From Myxacorys californica WJT36-NPBG1 (GTDB lineage: Bacteria > Cyanobacteriota > Cyanobacteriia > Leptolyngbyales > Leptolyngbyaceae), in the NCBI GenBank assembly GCA_019359315.1, contig JAHHHO010000039.1, positions 1 through 51,880 on the forward strand: a stretch of DNA of 51,880 bases, given 5' to 3'. The notes beneath the pieces are model-generated. The model saw nothing but the letters and a program-made list of their open reading frames with translations, had not been told where the DNA came from and made no database searches. Shown piece by piece: positions 17,452 to 26,718 of this stretch (positions are counted from its first letter, which is position 1; each line of letters begins with the position of its first letter). Position numbers and translations under genes: made by a program.

Positions 17452-17847
17452 TTAGTCAAACAAATCAAGCGGCAGATGTCCAAAAGTTTCGTTAACGCCA
17501 TCGCTGTAGTCAGACTGACAGGACACTAATACACCACGATGCTTTCCTAAATAAGGTTCCATGTAAGCGCGTTCCCGCATCGGATTGTATTTGATATAGG
17601 TCGCGCCTGAAATGGTATCAATTTCTGGAATTGTTTCGTAGCCCAATGCTTTCGAGTAGGAATACAGCGATCGTAGTCCTTGTTCAGCATTGTCGGCACA
17701 AATTCCTAAAATCTGATAATCCGATAAACCTGCAACGAGTAACAACGCTTCGCGAATCAGCGCAGAGTCAGAGGGTTGAGGAGATGCATCATTACAAATA
17801 AATTGTTGCAACATCTCTTCAGCGTCTTTTCTTGTCAAAATAGCCAC
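17452..17847 (-). CDS. DUF1824 family protein
   Basis: Cyanobacteria-specific protein of unknown function. Recognised by L-I-R-E-A-L-L-L-V-A-G-L-S-D-Y-Q-I-L-G-I-C-A-D, then A-E-Q-G-L-R-S-L, K-A-L-G-Y-E and a C-terminal V-L-V-S-C-Q-S-D region that are DUF1824 hallmarks. The start is uncertain: GTG 17847 (used here) or TTG 17883, neither with a good ribosome binding site. The usual family length is about 130-145 residues, compatible with both. Confidence 0.85.
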   Translation of the reverse strand: MAILTRKDAEEMLQQFICNDASPQPSDSALIREALLLVAGLSDYQILGICADNAEQGLRSLYSYSKALGYETIPEIDTISGATYIKYNPMRERAYMEPYLGKHRGVLVSCQSDYSDGVNETFGHLPLDLFD

Positions 17848-18048
17848 GTTAGTTAGAGCAGATAAATGATTATGAAAGAGCAAATTTTAGAAAATAATCT
17901 TCAACAGCTATGAATTATGATTAGCAACTGAAAAATTTAGAATCACAGTAAATTTAGAAATTCAGCGCATTCACAACACAGCTATTCACCAACAGCATAA
18001 CGGCTGTTGTGAGCCGTGGCGAGTCAAACAGAACAAAGCGCTGGTCTT

Positions 18049-18570
18049 TTAACTGCCTGCTTCAATGTCTGATTGTGCCACTTTAATTTCCCATTGCCAC
18101 AATTGTCCATCTTCAGGATCAACAATCTCCGCTACTCTCATCATTCCGCTTTTTTCTAATACTGTGGTGGATGCACTCGGCTCTGCCAACGTATGGGCAC
18201 ACACCTTGTCAACCAAGGCTGAAGCAGCTGCAATTTCGATTAATTGGCGCGCTGCAGAAGTTGCAAACCCTCGGCCTTGATAGGCGGGTGCAACCGAGTA
18301 ACCAATCTCAACAACACGACTAGGATCAGGAACTGATTTGAATCCGCCAAGACCGACCAACGCTTTGTCGTTTGGAAAAATAAATAGATAGGGCAACCAC
18401 GGATTCCAAATTTGTGACGATCGCAGCAGGTTCAGCGAGTATTGAAGTGCTCCTTCAAACGGCAAGTAGCCATCAACGACTTGAAGTCCAAACGCTGCAC
18501 GAAAAGCATCTGCGCCTTGAATCAGGGCTTCAAGGTGTTCAACAGAGCAAGGAACCAGTTCTATATCCAT
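18049..18570 (-). CDS. GNAT family N-acetyltransferase (RimJ/RimL-like)
   Basis: Acetyl-CoA-dependent acetyltransferase fold. The acetyl-CoA-binding core is V-V-E-I-G-Y-S-V-A-P-A-Y-Q-G-R-G-F-A-T (86-104), with the Q/R-x-x-G-x-G/A motif (Q-G-R-G-F-A). A strand and helix ending V-L-E-K-S-G-M follow, typical of the RimJ/RimL branch. Length (173) fits. Substrate unknown. It lies alone between DUF1824 and the tRNA gene, on the same strand as both. Confidence 0.87.
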   Translation of the reverse strand: MDIELVPCSVEHLEALIQGADAFRAAFGLQVVDGYLPFEGALQYSLNLLRSSQIWNPWLPYLFIFPNDKALVGLGGFKSVPDPSRVVEIGYSVAPAYQGRGFATSAARQLIEIAAASALVDKVCAHTLAEPSASTTVLEKSGMMRVAEIVDPEDGQLWQWEIKVAQSDIEAGS

Positions 18571-18754
18571 GATTAAAACTTCTCACTTGATTGGTTTTAA
18601 GTGCTCGATAGATACTGATTCTCCTGAAGGCAGTAGACAAGCTCAGTTGTCTAGGCTGCGGTTCCGTATGCCGCCGAAGGGCGGTTCCTAGCAATCATCA
18701 CTGTCAGGAACCACTACTTTATTTGTTGGCACTGTAATTTACTAGCACTGTAAA

Positions 18755-18838
18755 CGGAGAGGGTGGGATTCGAACCCACGGACCTTTTGGGTCATTCGAT
18801 TTCAAGTCGAACGCTATCGACCACTCTGCCACCTCTCC
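18755..18838 (-). tRNA. tRNA-Ser (anticodon UGA)
   Basis: Read on the minus strand: 7-bp acceptor stem GGAGAGG (18838-18832) with CCTCTCC (18762-18756), discriminator G, anticodon loop CTTGAAA with TGA at 18804-18802, a long class II variable arm, and a T-loop GTTCGAATC. CCA is not encoded. UGA reads UCN serine codons. Confidence 0.95.
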
Positions 18839-18930
18839 AGGAGACAAATCTTATATTAGCTCAGTTGGGCAAAAAGGAGAACGTTTAGCGCTGAAAGTGC
18901 TGATGTGGGATTGCGACGATCGCACAGATA

Positions 18931-19872
18931 TTACTTACGGTTAGCAGCATGTAGCGCTGGATCGTCGATAGCGATCGCATCTGGAGCATTGTAAAGAATT
19001 TGCTCTGAAGCGACTTCAAAATCTCGGTTGAGCCACAGCAGCGACGCTTGCGACACCAGACCATTTTGCAAAGTGACGATCGAAAAATTGCGGAAGCGAT
19101 CGCCGTTTCGCTCCACGATGCGAGGCACGTTTGCGGCATTGAGATAAACGGTTCCTGCCGGATCGATGTGGATGGCTCGTCGCGTTTGATCTTTGGTATG
19201 GCGCAGGGTGTGATGCATATGCCCAAAGGTGGCAAAAGGAATGGTTTTGCCCAGTTGACGGGTTTTGGCGATCGCGTCTGCAAAATCCGGGTCGCCGTGA
19301 TCACCGCCAATGGGTTGCCAATCTTTACCACAGGGGTCTTCCGCCGCATTGCCCAGTCCTAACGGACCGTTGTGACCCATAAACAGCAGCGTATCGGATT
19401 GCGTTTGACTCGCTGCCTCGACGATGCGCTCTACCGACTCTTCAAAACTTTGCACCCCAAAGCGCTCTCGATAGAACCGATTATTTTTCCAGCTTGACCC
19501 GCCCCAACTAAACGGGCGAGTGCCCACCACGCTGAGGTTTAACTCTGGAAAATCGAGCTTTCCAAAGCCTACATGAGCCTCTCCCAGCAGATCTAACTGC
19601 TGCTGCACCCGATCTTCCTTGGCGCGATCGTAGGGACATTTGCTAATTCCCCAGTCGGTGGCGTTGTACCAAGCATCGTGATTGCCCATGATGGCCGCTT
19701 TCGGGATATTGATACCCGCGATTTGCCGCACAATATCAACGGATTCGTTGCCAAAATCTCCGACAAACAGGGCAAGATCGACGCCTAGATATTCTAGAGC
19801 GGCTTCATCCTCCGACTCCCATCGGTCGTGGATGTCTCCGATCGCGGCGATTCTAATTCCCTGACTGGTCAT
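18931..19872 (-). CDS. Calcineurin-like metallophosphoesterase (TIGR04168 type)
   Basis: Binuclear-metal phosphoesterase found in cyanobacteria and plants. Motifs in order: G-D-I-H-D (metal 1), G-D-F-G-N-E (bridging Asp), M-G-N-H-D-A-W (catalytic His), F-M-G-H-N-G, and F-G-H-M-H-H. ATG 19872 with AAGGAT upstream is preferred; a GTG at 19962 would reach back to the previous gene's stop. The product is about 313 residues. The gene upstream on the same strand (310 residues, unknown) ends 93 bases away, and the two may be co-transcribed. Substrate unknown. Confidence 0.88.
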   Translation of the reverse strand: MTSQGIRIAAIGDIHDRWESEDEAALEYLGVDLALFVGDFGNESVDIVRQIAGINIPKAAIMGNHDAWYNATDWGISKCPYDRAKEDRVQQQLDLLGEAHVGFGKLDFPELNLSVVGTRPFSWGGSSWKNNRFYRERFGVQSFEESVERIVEAASQTQSDTLLFMGHNGPLGLGNAAEDPCGKDWQPIGGDHGDPDFADAIAKTRQLGKTIPFATFGHMHHTLRHTKDQTRRAIHIDPAGTVYLNAANVPRIVERNGDRFRNFSIVTLQNGLVSQASLLWLNRDFEVASEQILYNAPDAIAIDDPALHAANRK

Positions 19873-19965
19873 GTGTCTATCCTTTTCATCCAAAAATGAT
19901 TCATTCAAAAATGAGGCGTAACTCCTATCATGCCTTGTCTTCTGGTTTCTGTCTTCTACCACGCG

Positions 19966-20898
19966 TTACTCATTCGTCCAGGTTGACTTCCAGGCAAGGC
20001 GAGCTTGGGCGATCGTATGGTCGCGCTGTTTCTGCCCATACTCCTTTGCCAACGCCTGATATTGTTTCTTGAGATTGCGGAGTTTGTTGCGATCGCTCAT
20101 CACGCTCATGTCATTAAATTCGATTTCGGCAAGCCGCAGGTTAACGGCAATCACATGCACTAGCGTTGCCGGATTTAGCTTTTTAGATTTGGCAGAGTCG
20201 GCGCTGGCATCGACCAGCAAGTTCAGCAGATTTGGAGGACCGGACGATGGCTCATTGCCCTTTGCCTTTGCCGCTGCTTCTAACACCGGAGGCGGCACTT
20301 GTTTGGGCAAAACGTCATGATGTTGCAAGAGTTGGTTCGCCGCTTGAGAGGTGATTTGCAGCGTTCTCGTAATCGAGCGTTCTAGCGTCGATTGCCACTG
20401 ACCGAGCCGCTCGATCGGAGTGAGGGGTTTGCGTTCGGCTGGAGATAAAACCACTTTCGAGAGGAGCGCTTCGAGCTCGTTTTCATCTTCTAGCTCTAAC
20501 TCTTCTATCTCACCCTCGGCTTCGAGGAGTTCAAGGTCATCGTCGCTGAGGGAAAAGTCTAGCTCTTCACTCAGTTCGTCGAGCGATTCGTCATCATGAC
20601 TTTCGGTGGCTTCATCAGCCAGGGTAAGCGTGTCAATTAAGTCGTGTTCTACCTGTTTTGCCAAATCGCGCAGAGCATCTTGAAGCTGTTGGCGACCTCT
20701 GACCGATAGCGTCAAAAACGCTTGGGGATACCCTTCGGTGCAGATGTGGTGACAAGAGAGAATAAACTGCTGACGAGCGACTTTTCCTAAGGTCTGCAAG
20801 TAGTTGGAGTAGGCGGTGCGAAAGTCTTCTCTCAGTGCCTCTACTTTTTGGTCGAGAGCAGCAAGGTTTTGGGTAATTTGTTCAAGCGATCCGACCAT
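19966..20898 (-). CDS. Conserved hypothetical with acidic central linker
   Basis: A 310-residue soluble protein with no catalytic motif I can name. Residues 1-105 are helical (E-Q-I-T-Q-N-L-A-A-L-D-Q-K-V coiled-coil-like, then a compact segment with C-H-H-I-C). Residues about 105-150 are strongly acidic (runs of E, D, L), and the C-terminus is helical and basic (D-R-N-K-L-R-N-L-K-K-Q-Y). ATG 20898 has AGGTAAAG upstream. Placement directly upstream of the metallophosphoesterase hints at a shared task, unproven. Confidence 0.7.
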   Translation of the reverse strand: MVGSLEQITQNLAALDQKVEALREDFRTAYSNYLQTLGKVARQQFILSCHHICTEGYPQAFLTLSVRGRQQLQDALRDLAKQVEHDLIDTLTLADEATESHDDESLDELSEELDFSLSDDDLELLEAEGEIEELELEDENELEALLSKVVLSPAERKPLTPIERLGQWQSTLERSITRTLQITSQAANQLLQHHDVLPKQVPPPVLEAAAKAKGNEPSSGPPNLLNLLVDASADSAKSKKLNPATLVHVIAVNLRLAEIEFNDMSVMSDRNKLRNLKKQYQALAKEYGQKQRDHTIAQARLAWKSTWTNE

Positions 20899-21043
20899 CA
20901 ATCTTTACCTAGACGACAAACCACGTTCTTTTAGGATAAACGAGGGGAGGAGATAGGGGATGAGAGAGACTGAAAAAAGAAGATTTTAAGACTTAAACAC
21001 GGAGGATTGAGAATAGAGGGCGAAAGGTGGAGATTCAAGGGCG

Positions 21044-21331
21044 GTGTGCGAGGCTTTTAGCTCAAAATGTCGGGCTCTTAGCTTGAAGCATCAAGCTTTT
21101 AAGTCAAAGTACGAGGCTTTTAGCTCGAAGTGCCGAGCTTTTAGCCTGAAGTGCCGAGCTTTTAAGTCAAAGTACGAGGCTTTTAGCCCGGAGTGTCGAG
21201 CTTTTAGCTTGAAGCATCAAGCTTTTAAGTCAAAGTACGAGGCTTTTAGCCTGAAGTGCCGAGCTTTTAGCCTGAAGCGTCAAGCTTTTAGCTTGGAGTT
21301 TGCAGATTCAAGCTTGGAGTATCAGCCTTGA
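21044..21331 (+). CDS. Possible heptapeptide-repeat protein encoded by tandem repeats
   Basis: The frame is open through twelve 21-bp units and would encode repeated heptads of the form A-F-(S/K)-(L/S)-K-(C/Y/H)-(R/E/Q). The other two plus frames and all minus frames hit stops inside the unit, so this is the only frame that can be read through. The start would be GTG (21044) with a weak AAGGTGG-like site. The product would be rich in Phe, Lys, Ser and Cys. Translation is unproven; it may simply be a repeat array whose 3n length keeps one frame open. Confidence 0.3.
   Translation: MCEAFSSKCRALSLKHQAFKSKYEAFSSKCRAFSLKCRAFKSKYEAFSPECRAFSLKHQAFKSKYEAFSLKCRAFSLKRQAFSLEFADSSLEYQP
21053..21325. repeat. 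21-bp tandem repeat, 12 units plus one degenerate unit
   Basis: Consensus GCTTTTAGCCTGAAGTGCCG plus A. Units 3, 6 and 9 (21095-21115, 21158-21178, 21221-21241) are identical (GCTTTTAAGTCAAAGTACGA plus G), units 5 and 10 are identical to each other, and units 2 and 8 nearly so. This gives a 63-bp higher-order period and indicates recent amplification of three-unit blocks. There are no spacers, so it is not a CRISPR array. Confidence 0.92.
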
Positions 21332-21400
21332 ATCTGTAATCTTTGGTCATTGTAAGGTCGGAGGGTGGATTCCTAATAAAAGCCTATCCAACAGCCTCTT

Positions 21401-21620
21401 AATCAACGTGAATTCGGGATAAGACGAGATGTGTTAGAGCGAGTTGGGTGGCGTTGCCACAATTCGGGGGACTTTCCCCCGCGCCCCCGCTCGTCAGGAG
21501 ACGGAAGCCGTCCCCCGACACCCCCTCGCTAAGGGAAATGAGAGGGGACGGGTGGAGAAGCGAGGGCGGTTGGAGCGTGGCTTTGGCACTGATGGCTTAA
21601 CCCGAATTGACGTTAATCAG
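21401..21620. mobile_element. GC-rich MITE-like inverted-repeat element
   Basis: The left end AATCAACGTGAATTCGGGAT (21401-21420) and the right end, read as its reverse complement (GATTAACGTCAATTCGGGTT, within 21596-21620), match over about 22 bases with three mismatches. The 175-bp interior is G/C-rich with runs of G and C and internal hairpins (GGGGGACTTTCCCCC). No transposase is encoded. It adjoins the stop codon of the glycosyltransferase gene. Confidence 0.55.
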
Positions 21621-21622
21621 GA

Positions 21623-22786
21623 TTACTCCAATTGACGAATGATTCCGTCCCCTTCAATTTGCAGCCGTCGCCCGCGCCAGTAAGCTTGTCGCCCAAACGC
21701 TCCCATGACCCAAATGACGAAGCTTAATCCATCTCGCAGGGGTAACGTCCAAAACCACCGCACGAGATGAGGACTCTGCATGCTCAATGCCGCGATCGCC
21801 GCTTGACCAAACCGAATTCCAAAGGTGAATCCCGTTAGGACGATTGCCCAACTTGCAAAACCTGAAACCAATAGCAACGGCAAACACAACACCGTGCCAT
21901 AGCAAAAAATCATGGTGTAGTAAATTGCACCCCGATTAAAGCGAATCGTTCTTGCCCATCGCAATTCTCGCTGAAACAGTTGCCCAATGCTTTCGCGCCC
22001 CGTATCCGACTCAAGCACTAAATGAGAAAGTTCTACTTGGTAGCCTGCTTGAGCGGCCCGTTTGCCGAGATTGTAATCAGACCCAATGCGATTAAGTTGC
22101 AGTCCGCCAAATCCTTCGAGTGTAGTTTTGCGAGTTGCGATCGTCACTCCGATCGCAAACTTCAAGCCGCCATCTAGGGCACGAGCAATCAGCGCACTCG
22201 GAATAAAATCGCAGCACCGCCCCAAAGACGCTAATGCTGCCCCTAAAAACTGCGGATTGTGGGCAATGTAAGCGCAGGTGACTACATCGACTTGAGACAG
22301 CGGAGCGGTAACGGTGTGAATGTAGTCTGGATTCACACAAATATCACTATCCGCAAAAATTAAAGTTTCAAATTGCGCCTCTTCGAGTAGATAACTCAAG
22401 GTGCTGTCTTTATGATTGATGCCACGGGGAGCCAAATCGACAAAAACGCGAACGCAATTGGCTCCAAGCTCCGAACGATCGCGGTAGGTTTCTTCCAATT
22501 TACGGAGTGTTGGAATGGCTGGATCAGTCGTGTCAGCGACCCCAAACAATACTTCGTAACGGGGATATTCTTGCTCACAGAGTGATGTCCAGTTCTCTAA
22601 CGCTCCTTCATCTAAGCCGCAAATCGGGACTAAAATCGAAACGGGTTCATCTGGTGTAGCATCATCTGTTGTAGCAATGGTTGGGGCAACAGTTGAGAAG
22701 AACTGCTGAGTAAACCAAGCACACGCGAGATAGAACACAATCGAACCTAGAATCAAAACTCCTAAAACAATTTGAACAGCTAACAT
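21623..22786 (-). CDS. Glycosyltransferase family 2 (ceramide-glucosyltransferase/HpnI-like)
   Basis: Membrane GT-A glycosyltransferase. An N-terminal helix (M-L-A-V-Q-I-V-L-G-V-L-I-L-G) is followed by V-S-I-L-V-P-I-C-G-L-D-E, L-I-F-A-D-S-D-I-C (metal-binding DxD), R-I-G-S-D-Y-N-L-G (catalytic Asp) and Q-R-E-L-R-W (QxxRW). Three or four C-terminal hydrophobic segments follow. This order fits the ceramide glucosyltransferase/HpnI branch. HpnI acts on hopanoid lipids, but no hopanoid genes are nearby. ATG 22786 is preferred over an upstream frame extension that would run into sufS. It follows sufS on the same strand, 55 bases on. Confidence 0.85.
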   Translation of the reverse strand: MLAVQIVLGVLILGSIVFYLACAWFTQQFFSTVAPTIATTDDATPDEPVSILVPICGLDEGALENWTSLCEQEYPRYEVLFGVADTTDPAIPTLRKLEETYRDRSELGANCVRVFVDLAPRGINHKDSTLSYLLEEAQFETLIFADSDICVNPDYIHTVTAPLSQVDVVTCAYIAHNPQFLGAALASLGRCCDFIPSALIARALDGGLKFAIGVTIATRKTTLEGFGGLQLNRIGSDYNLGKRAAQAGYQVELSHLVLESDTGRESIGQLFQRELRWARTIRFNRGAIYYTMIFCYGTVLCLPLLLVSGFASWAIVLTGFTFGIRFGQAAIAALSMQSPHLVRWFWTLPLRDGLSFVIWVMGAFGRQAYWRGRRLQIEGDGIIRQLE

Positions 22787-22841
22787 GCCGAGATCAGATG
22801 AAGGACAGTCTAAAGCACTGGGATAGCTTAGTTTAAGCTTC

Positions 22842-24104
22842 CTACCCAAAAATACTGCCAAAGAAGTCAACCGCATCCTTTAACGACGCAATAAATACGT
22901 CAATCTCTTCGCGAGTGTTGTAGAAATACAAACTTGCCCGTGCGGTCGATTGAGCTTTAAGGTATCGATGCAAAGGCTGTGTGCAGTGATGTCCTGCCCG
23001 AATCGCAACTCCGGCCTGATCCAAGATTGTAGACAAATCGTGGGGATGAACATCGCCTGCGGTAAACGAAGCAAGCGCCGCTCTCCCGCTGCCATCAGCT
23101 TTCGGCTTGGGTCCATACAGGCGAAGCTCTGGAATTGTCGCAAGCTGTCGGAACAGATAATCGGTTAGCTCTTCTTCATAAGCATGAATCCTATCCATGC
23201 CAAGATTGGTTAGATAATCCACTGCTGCACCGAGCGCGATCGCTTCTCCAATGGCAGGCGTACCCGCTTCAAACTTGTGAGGCAAGTCAGCATAGGTAGA
23301 ATGATCAAGGAACACATCGGCAATCATTTCGCCGCCGCCCATAAACGGAGGCATCGATCGCAGCAAATTCAACTTGCCATACAAGAAGCCAATCCCGGTC
23401 GGCGCACACATCTTGTGACCTGATGCCACTAACCAATCGCAATCAATCTCTTGAACATCGATCGGCATGTGCGGCACACTCTGACAGGCATCGATCAGCA
23501 CTCGTGCGCCAACGTTGTGAGCTTCGGCACAAATCTCTTTGACGGGATTAATACAACCCAGCGTGTTGGAGACATGTACCGCTGAAACGAGCTTTGTCTT
23601 ATCCGACAACAGCAACTTGAACTGCTCAAAGTCAAACTCTTCCGTCTCAGTCAATTCAACATGCTTCAGCACTGCGCCTGTCCGACCAGCAATAATTTGC
23701 CACGGAACCAGATTGCTATGATGCTCCATTACCGACAGCACAATTTCATCGCCTTGCTTTAGCGTATTCAACGCCCAAGAGTAAGCAACCAAGTTGATCG
23801 CCTCGCTGGCATTACGGGTATAGACAATCTCCTGACGAGATGCCGCATTCACAAACGCCGCAACCTTGTCGCGAGCGCCTTCATAAGCATCTGTCGCCCG
23901 TGAACTGAGCGTATGCACGCCTCGATGCACATTCGCATTGTCATACCTGTAATAATGACCAATCGCATCTAGCACCGCGATCGGCTTTTGCGAAGTCGCC
24001 GCATTATCAAGATAAACCAGTGGCTTGTCGTGAATCGTCTGATTCAGAATGGGGAAATCAGGTCGAGTCAGAGCAGAGAGCGTTTTTTCCTGGATGATAG
24101 TCAT
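22842..24104 (-). CDS. sufS: Cysteine desulfurase SufS
   Basis: PLP-dependent group II desulfurase supplying sulfur for Fe-S assembly. [13 protein letters not shown] starts the fold. The PLP lysine lies in [14 protein letters not shown] and the catalytic cysteine in [10 protein letters not shown] (about 370). Length (420) is standard. It is the last suf gene in the order sufB, C, D, S, 66 bases after sufD. Sulfur would pass to the SufBCD scaffold; no SufE gene is adjacent. Confidence 0.97.
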   Translation of the reverse strand: MTIIQEKTLSALTRPDFPILNQTIHDKPLVYLDNAATSQKPIAVLDAIGHYYRYDNANVHRGVHTLSSRATDAYEGARDKVAAFVNAASRQEIVYTRNASEAINLVAYSWALNTLKQGDEIVLSVMEHHSNLVPWQIIAGRTGAVLKHVELTETEEFDFEQFKLLLSDKTKLVSAVHVSNTLGCINPVKEICAEAHNVGARVLIDACQSVPHMPIDVQEIDCDWLVASGHKMCAPTGIGFLYGKLNLLRSMPPFMGGGEMIADVFLDHSTYADLPHKFEAGTPAIGEAIALGAAVDYLTNLGMDRIHAYEEELTDYLFRQLATIPELRLYGPKPKADGSGRAALASFTAGDVHPHDLSTILDQAGVAIRAGHHCTQPLHRYLKAQSTARASLYFYNTREEIDVFIASLKDAVDFFGSIFG

Positions 24105-24170
24105 CGTTCAAGAAGAAATAAAGGATCAATAAACCTGTAGAGATGCCAAACTCCGCGTCTTGGTCGAAGA

Positions 24171-25502
24171 TTATGCACTCTGAATCCGCACCAATTGAGT
24201 TAATGCATTGCGTAGTGACGCCACCGAGATCCGATCGATCACCTCGATCGCAAAGGCATAGGTCAACAACTTCCGCGCTTGGTCTGCCTCAATGCCCCGA
24301 CTCTGCAAATAGAACACTTCATCATCTTCTAACTGGCTCACTGTGGCTCCGTGAGCGCATTTCACATTGTCAGCCGTAATTTCTAGCTGGGGCTTAGTGT
24401 CCACTCGTGCTTTCGGTGACAGCAACAAGTTCCGGCTTAACTGCGCCGCATTCGTCAACTGAGCCGCTTTCGGCACAACCACTCTGCCATTGAATACAGC
24501 ATGAGCGCGATCGCTGACAATCGTCTTATTGACCTGATTCGCAGTTCCATAGGGCTGACTCAGTGCAATCAAGCTGTGAGTATCCCCCAAGCGATCGCCA
24601 TCGACGATCGTCAGTCCGTTTAACTTAGTATCGGTCTGCTCACCCGTCTGATATACCTCTAAATGATGGCGAGACAATTTCCCGCCCAAACTCACCGTCG
24701 TACAGTCATAGCGAGAATCTCGCGCTTGAGAAACAGCCGTCTTGCCAATATGGAACGCGGCAACGCTATCCCTTTGAACTCTAGTATGGCGAACCTCAGC
24801 ATTTTCCCCAAGCCAGATTTCCGTAACTGGATTGGTGAAGTATGCACCCTCAGCCAAGCAGACATACTCTTCGACCAGCGTTACGCTACTGCCCGTCTCT
24901 GCCACAACCAAAGCGCGGGGATGACAAAGTGCTTCTCGCGTCGAGACAAATAGAAGATGAATTGGAGGTGTAATCGCTTGATTCTTCGGAACCCATACGA
25001 TCGCGCCATCGGTAAAGCTCGCGGTATTCAACGCCGTGAAAATTTCCTCACCGCCTGGATGCAATGCTAAATGCTCGTACAGCTTTGGAAACAGTTGCAC
25101 TCCAGCGGCCAAGTTTCCCGCTAACACGCCGTCTGGCAAATCATTAACAGCAGATAAGGCAGGCGCATAAACGCCATCCACAAAAACCAAACGGCTATTA
25201 GTAGATTCAGGTAGTAAAAACGATTCAATCTGAGGAAATCCAATCTCAGACGGCGCACTGTTTTGAAACTGAACTTGCAGCAGCCCCGAGAGATCGGTAA
25301 AGCGCCATTCTTCTTCGCGTGTGCTGGGAATGGCGCGATCGCGAACGAGGGAGAAGGCGCGATCGCGGATCTCCTTCAGCCCAGCCAACTCCGATGGCAA
25401 CTCACTCCGCAAGCTCAACAACCCCAAAAGATAAGCCGCGCGATCGACCTTCGTAGACACGCCCAAATTTCCAACGTCAGATAGGGTAGATTGGATTGTC
25501 AT
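24171..25502 (-). CDS. sufD: Fe-S cluster assembly protein SufD
   Basis: Scaffold partner of SufB in the SufBC2D complex. The C-terminal half has the beta-helix of the SufBD family, with R-H-H-L-E-V-Y-Q-T-G, V-F-N-G-R-V-V-V-P-K-A and T-A-D-N-V-K-C-A-H-G-A-T-V-S-Q-L containing the conserved Cys-His pair, then Y-L-Q-S-R-G-I. The 443-residue length is typical. Its start overlaps the sufC stop by one base, so translation is probably coupled. Confidence 0.96.
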   Translation of the reverse strand: MTIQSTLSDVGNLGVSTKVDRAAYLLGLLSLRSELPSELAGLKEIRDRAFSLVRDRAIPSTREEEWRFTDLSGLLQVQFQNSAPSEIGFPQIESFLLPESTNSRLVFVDGVYAPALSAVNDLPDGVLAGNLAAGVQLFPKLYEHLALHPGGEEIFTALNTASFTDGAIVWVPKNQAITPPIHLLFVSTREALCHPRALVVAETGSSVTLVEEYVCLAEGAYFTNPVTEIWLGENAEVRHTRVQRDSVAAFHIGKTAVSQARDSRYDCTTVSLGGKLSRHHLEVYQTGEQTDTKLNGLTIVDGDRLGDTHSLIALSQPYGTANQVNKTIVSDRAHAVFNGRVVVPKAAQLTNAAQLSRNLLLSPKARVDTKPQLEITADNVKCAHGATVSQLEDDEVFYLQSRGIEADQARKLLTYAFAIEVIDRISVASLRNALTQLVRIQSA

Positions 25503-26272
25503 TACGCACCTACCGCTTGGCTGTCTAACACCCAGTCATACCCTTTCGCTTCTAGTTCTAGAGCCAAGTCTTTACCGCCACTCTTCAGAATGCGTCCATT
25601 CGCCATTACATGCACAAAGTCCGGCGTGATGTAGTTTAGCAAGCGTTGATAATGAGTAATGATTAGCGTTGCATTCTCTGGCTTTTTAAGCGCATTTACA
25701 CTGCTCGCAACAACCTTTAAAGCGTCGATATCAAGACCCGAATCAATCTCATCGAGAATGCCTAGGCTTGGCTCTAGCAAAGCCATTTGCAGAATTTCAT
25801 TTCGCTTCTTCTCACCACCCGAAAAGCCTTCATTCACACTGCGGTTGAGAAACGAAGGATCCATCTTCAGCAGCGTCACTTTAGATCGCACCACTTCATC
25901 AAAGTCAAAGGCGTCTAACTCATCTAACCCTTCGTGTTTGCGCTTGGCATTGTACGAGACGCGCAAGAAATCGACGTTACTCACGCCCGGGATTTCTAAC
26001 GGATATTGAAATGCCAAAAACACTCCAGATTTGGCGCGTTCGTCTGGCTCCAGTTCCAGTAGATTTTGCCCTTGAAAGACAATCTCGCCGCCAGTCACCG
26101 TATAAGCAGGATGCCCCGCCAAAATTTTAGAGAATGTGCTTTTGCCCGATCCATTCGGTCCCATAATGGCGTGAATTTCCCCGGCTTTAATCTCTAAATT
26201 GAAGCCTTTAAGAATTGGAGTACCATCGACCTCAGCGGTCAAATCCTTCACTGATAAAATTACGTCACTCAT
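25502..26272 (-). CDS. sufC: Fe-S cluster assembly ATPase SufC
   Basis: Soluble ABC-type ATPase that drives SufBD rearrangement. Walker A is [10 protein letters not shown] (38-47). Q-loop Q-Y-P-L-E-I-P-G is SufC-specific. The signature region is F-S-G-G-E-K-K-R-N, Walker B is [12 protein letters not shown], and the H-loop is I-I-T-H-Y. Length 256 residues. Its ATG overlaps the stop of the decayed retropepsin-like frame upstream (ATGA), so ribosomes could arrive from that remnant. Confidence 0.98.
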   Translation of the reverse strand: MSDVILSVKDLTAEVDGTPILKGFNLEIKAGEIHAIMGPNGSGKSTFSKILAGHPAYTVTGGEIVFQGQNLLELEPDERAKSGVFLAFQYPLEIPGVSNVDFLRVSYNAKRKHEGLDELDAFDFDEVVRSKVTLLKMDPSFLNRSVNEGFSGGEKKRNEILQMALLEPSLGILDEIDSGLDIDALKVVASSVNALKKPENATLIITHYQRLLNYITPDFVHVMANGRILKSGGKDLALELEAKGYDWVLDSQAVGA

Positions 26273-26668
26273 TTCAACCTCGCTACCTGCTGAGCTATCG
26301 TTACATCAACATCATCTTCAGTAATGTCTGGACTTTCAGAATTGACGATCAGCCGCTCCCGCTTGGGATCGATCAAGACATCTATCCCTTCAATTGGAAT
26401 CGCGCCCAGCAACACCTGTTTTGATTCGGGAGTGAGGGGTTCCTTCAGACACGCTAGAACTATCAACAAACTCTGCCCCAATATCGTTGAGCTTACGAAG
26501 CGCTAATTGTTGTCTCACAAAGCCTGAAATCGCCAGCATGGTAGCACCGCTATCTAGAAGCGCCGACAACGTACAACGCCGCATCTGATCCTCTTGAAGA
26601 AACCCTTCTTGCACCAGAATGACATCTGCGCCCCGTACTAATTCAATCCCTGCGAATCCCAATCCCAT
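26269..26668 (-). pseudogene. Broken retropepsin-like aspartic protease between sufB and sufC
   Basis: Two frames each carry part of a cyanobacterial clan AA protease of about 120 residues. The first (to 26390) has M-G-L-G-F-A-G-I-E-L-V, Q-M-R-R-C-T-L and the active-site L-L-D-S-G-A-T-M. The second (26269-26481) has V-L-L-G-A-I-P-I-E-G-I-D-V-L-I-D-P and R-L-I-V-N. The middle of the domain (the segment after the A-E-F-V-D-type position) is shortened by perhaps 15 residues, and the halves are in different frames. So there appear to be a deletion and a frameshift. Programmed frameshifting is less likely because core strands are missing. Confidence 0.7.
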
Positions 26669-26718
26669 GCTTGCCGATTCCACCTGTTCCCCCCAATTGA
26701 AGCAGGAACCATATCTCT

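Noticed and set aside
21053-21325. The regular 21-bp repeat as a CRISPR array
   Set aside because: Units are directly contiguous with no unique spacers, show a 63-bp higher order, and no cas genes are present.
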